Shown here in pieces: positions 15,948 to 17,307 of a stretch of DNA of 17,307 nucleotides. Source of the DNA: UBA9715 sp045629845. Lineage in GTDB: Bacteria; Actinomycetota; Coriobacteriia; Coriobacteriales; Eggerthellaceae. The translations under genes and the position numbers were made by a program. Position 1 is the first letter of the stretch; each line of letters begins with the position of its first letter. Under the pieces are notes generated by a model that did no database searches, was not told the DNA's origin, and saw only the letters and a list, made by a program, of their open reading frames with translations. Where the stretch lies: NCBI GenBank assembly GCA_045629845.1, contig JAZQRZ010000060.1, forward strand, positions 1-17,307. Reading direction: 5' to 3'.

Positions 15948-16442
15948 ATGAAAAAAATTTTCCTAGGAACCCTTATTACGTTATTGTGCGCATGCGCCGT
16001 GCTTGGTATATGTGCCTGCGACAGCACGGGTTTAACAAGCAGCGAATCTTATGCTGACTCACACTTAACGGGCGGCTCATACAATCCGCCGAATATCACG
16101 GTTGAGAAAAAGGGTGAATATTCCGATAAAGATCATGTAGCTTTGTACGTACATACCTATGGACGCGTCCCCTCGAATTATGTAACGAAAACAAAAGCTC
16201 GCAAGGCTGGCTGGGATAACTCTAAAGGCAATCTTTGGGATGTATTGCCCGGCAAAAGCATTGGCGGCGGCGGTTTCTACAACGATGATGGAATGATGCC
16301 AGATGCCCCCGGACGCGAATGGTATGAATGTGATATCGACTATAATGGCGGCTTCCGAAATGCTAAGCGCCTTATTTATTCAAACGACGGACTTATCTAC
16401 TACACTGATGACCATTACAAAACATTTCAGCGTTTGTATTAG
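15948..16442 (+). CDS. Barnase-type guanyl-preferring ribonuclease, probable lipoprotein
   Basis: This is a secreted RNase of the barnase (N1/T1-related) family that cleaves RNA after guanosine. The 164-residue product has a signal region MKKIFLGTLITLLCACAVLG with two possible lipobox cysteines (LGIC at Cys22, ICAC at Cys24), a polar linker to about residue 55, then a full barnase domain: YGRVPSNYVTKTKARKAGW, KGNLWDVLPGKSIGG, and GFRNAKRLIYS. Catalytic residues match barnase: Glu127 (Glu73), Arg137 (Arg83), Arg141 (Arg87), His156 (His102). I chose ATG 15948 for the typical signal peptide and TATAAT placement; ATG 15915 in frame, with AAAGGA upstream, would add 11 residues before the Lys-Lys. 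The inhibitor gene follows 48 bases downstream. The role could be nutrient scavenging or competition; the sequence does not decide. Confidence 0.88.
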   Translation: MKKIFLGTLITLLCACAVLGICACDSTGLTSSESYADSHLTGGSYNPPNITVEKKGEYSDKDHVALYVHTYGRVPSNYVTKTKARKAGWDNSKGNLWDVLPGKSIGGGGFYNDDGMMPDAPGREWYECDIDYNGGFRNAKRLIYSNDGLIYYTDDHYKTFQRLY

Positions 16443-16490
16443 CAGGCGCTAAATCGTAGTAATTACCTTTAACTTGGATTGGAGCCTTTC

Positions 16491-16775
16491 ATGGCAGACA
16501 TAAAAGAAGTACGTATTATTGGCCCGCGCTGTTCATCACAAGAAACACTGCATGCTTTCATAGCTAAAAAGCTTGGATTTCCTGAATACTATGGATCCAA
16601 CCTTTCAGCCCTTGCGGATTGCTTGTCCGAATTAGCAGAACCAGCCCGTATTACCATTGCTATTCATGAACACGATGTTGAACCAGGTATGCAGGCATAT
16701 ATGCTGCGTTTTGTCCAAGTATGTGCAAGAGAGGCCCTCGTAAACGAGAACCTCTCGCTTGTCATTGAACACTAG
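16491..16775 (+). CDS. Barstar-family ribonuclease inhibitor
   Basis: This cytoplasmic protein plugs the barnase active site and protects the producer. The 94-residue product matches barstar throughout: VRIIGPRCSSQETLHAFIAKKLGFPEYYGSNLSALADCLSEL, then a beta strand ITIAIHE and a C-terminal VNENLSLVIE strand. Key positions: Tyr33 and Tyr34 (barstar Tyr29/30), Gly35, Asn37, Asp43 (the critical Asp39) and Cys44 (Cys40). Barstar Asp35 is Ser39 here and Trp38 is Ala42. The start ATG at 16491 has TTGGAG upstream; a TTG at 16479 would absorb that site. It lies just below the RNase gene on the same strand, a normal toxin-inhibitor order, and ends exactly at the edge of an inverted-repeat element. Confidence 0.93.
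   Translation: MADIKEVRIIGPRCSSQETLHAFIAKKLGFPEYYGSNLSALADCLSELAEPARITIAIHEHDVEPGMQAYMLRFVQVCAREALVNENLSLVIEH
16729..16756 (+). other. Strong hairpin in the 3' end of the barstar coding region
   Basis: GAGAGG-cc-CTCG-taaa-CGAG-aa-CCTCTC forms a 10-bp interrupted stem with a 4-base loop, 17 bases before the barstar stop. It may stabilise the transcript; no U-run follows. Confidence 0.4.
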
Positions 16776-16921
16776 TAAGGTTGGATGGAAAAACGGAACG
16801 AGGTAAGGTAAAGCCAAAGGAGCCGAGAAATCCACTGCCCCGCCAGTTTAGGCGGGGCAGTTAGTTCGAGGCGGCGACACGGCGCAAGCGCCTGCGAGTG
16901 AAGTTTTGCCATCCAACCTTA
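16776..16921. repeat. 146-bp element with 19-bp inverted ends, MITE-like or structured RNA
   Basis: TAAGGTTGGATGGAAAAAC at 16776-16794 is the inverse of 16903-16921 with one mismatch. Both ends are TA, as expected for a TA target duplication. The inside contains a perfect 11-bp hairpin (16834-16861) and a GGCGCAAGCGCC palindrome at 16881-16892. No ORF is present. It fills the whole gap between the barstar stop and the convergent oxidoreductase gene. It could be a miniature transposon-like element, a folded RNA or a two-way terminator. Confidence 0.6.
16834..16861. terminator. GC-rich hairpin, probable two-way terminator
   Basis: ACTGCCCCGCC and GGCGGGGCAGT form a perfect 11-bp stem around a 6-base loop between two convergent genes. 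U-runs are weak on both sides, so it may act only as a pause or a 3'-end stabiliser. Confidence 0.5.
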
Positions 16922-16928
16922 TGCAGTT

Positions 16929-17307
16929 CTAAGCATTCATGCCAAGTTGCAAGGCCTGCAGATTCTTTTCGATAAGTTCAGCCTTACGAGGCGGAACAGC
17001 CTTTCGAATGGCTGCTTCTATTGTTTCGACAGAACAGAAGTTAGTTTCCTTGAGCAATTTACCAACAAGCACGATATTGGCAAGACCCTTTAAACCAGCT
17101 TCTTCAGCCATGTTGGTTGCCTCAAGTGCAAAGACCTCAACATCATTGCGTTCAGGAAGACGATTTACCAGCGACGTATCAACAAAGATACGACCACCAG
17201 ATGTAACATCGTTTTCAAACTTAAGAAGCGAAGGCTGATTCATGGCGATAAGGTTGTTTGGATCCAAGATGAGCGGACTGCCAATAGGTTCATCCGACAT
17301 TGTGACC
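16929..17307 (-). CDS. 2-oxoacid:ferredoxin oxidoreductase gamma subunit, 5' part beyond the window
   Basis: The gamma subunit belongs to the anaerobic enzymes that oxidise 2-oxoacids to acyl-CoA with ferredoxin (2-oxoglutarate, pyruvate or branched-chain forms). The visible 125 residues are the C-terminal two thirds: VTMSDEPIGSPLI, NLIAMNQPSLLKFENDV, GGRIFVDTSLV, LKGLANIVLVGKLLKETN and the C-terminal KAVPPRKAELIEKNLQAL helix. The frame is open through the window edge with VT before the first visible Met, so that Met is internal (family members are near 180 residues). The wording of the motifs is closest to KorC-type 2-oxoglutarate enzymes, but the substrate cannot be decided without the alpha and beta subunits, which should lie upstream. 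Confidence 0.9.
   Translation of the reverse strand, partial: VTMSDEPIGSPLILDPNNLIAMNQPSLLKFENDVTSGGRIFVDTSLVNRLPERNDVEVFALEATNMAEEAGLKGLANIVLVGKLLKETNFCSVETIEAAIRKAVPPRKAELIEKNLQALQLGMNA

Noticed and set aside
17298..17300. ATG at 17298-17300 as the true start of the oxidoreductase gamma subunit
   Set aside because: The frame stays open to the window edge, the family needs about 55 more N-terminal residues, and no ribosome binding site is visible in the remaining 7 bases.

Overview
The window looks like the chromosome of an anaerobic actinobacterium, most probably of class Coriobacteriia. This is an inference from gene content. A short actinobacterial-type integration host factor (mihF) lies between pyrF and gmk, which is an actinobacterial arrangement. 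The dihydroorotate dehydrogenase is the NAD-linked two-subunit form (PyrD 1B plus PyrK), and a 2-oxoacid:ferredoxin oxidoreductase gamma subunit is present. Base composition looks moderate, below that of most actinobacteria. Most genes are core housekeeping genes on the minus strand. No CRISPR, tRNA, rRNA, prophage or transposase is visible. No gene-free stretch exceeds 300 bases; the longest, 8483-8733 (about 250 bases), carries a promoter candidate and an inverted repeat.

Layout. Positions 1-1179 hold the first two thirds of lepA (minus). rpsT (plus, 1281-1841) diverges from it and encodes ribosomal protein S20 with a 100-residue low-complexity tail; a strong hairpin follows. The minus-strand set comEA-comEC-holA (5897 down to 1970) combines DNA uptake and replication genes. 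thiI (7265-6045) lies directly below the rpoZ terminator.

From 15812 down to 7331 runs a long pyrimidine/nucleotide cluster: pyrR-pyrB-pyrC-(secreted YhgE/Pip-like protein)-pyrK-pyrD-pyrF, then mihF-gmk-rpoZ, which has its own promoter candidate. The pyr genes overlap or nearly touch, except at the inserted secreted protein, which has no obvious link to UMP synthesis. carAB and pyrE are not in the window.

The pyrR leader (15813-15908) is the most interesting part. It holds a canonical PyrR-binding hairpin, an 11-codon leader ORF whose ribosome binding site lies inside that hairpin, a segment able to pair with the hairpin loop, and a 13-bp helix that would bury the pyrR ribosome binding site and start codon. 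No U-tract terminator is visible, so the layout reads as a UMP/PyrR-controlled translational switch.

Divergent from pyrR on the plus strand is a barnase-type RNase with a probable lipoprotein signal (15948-16442), followed by its barstar inhibitor (16491-16775). Between barstar and the convergent 2-oxoacid oxidoreductase gene sits a 146-bp structured element bounded by 19-bp inverted repeats that end in TA.
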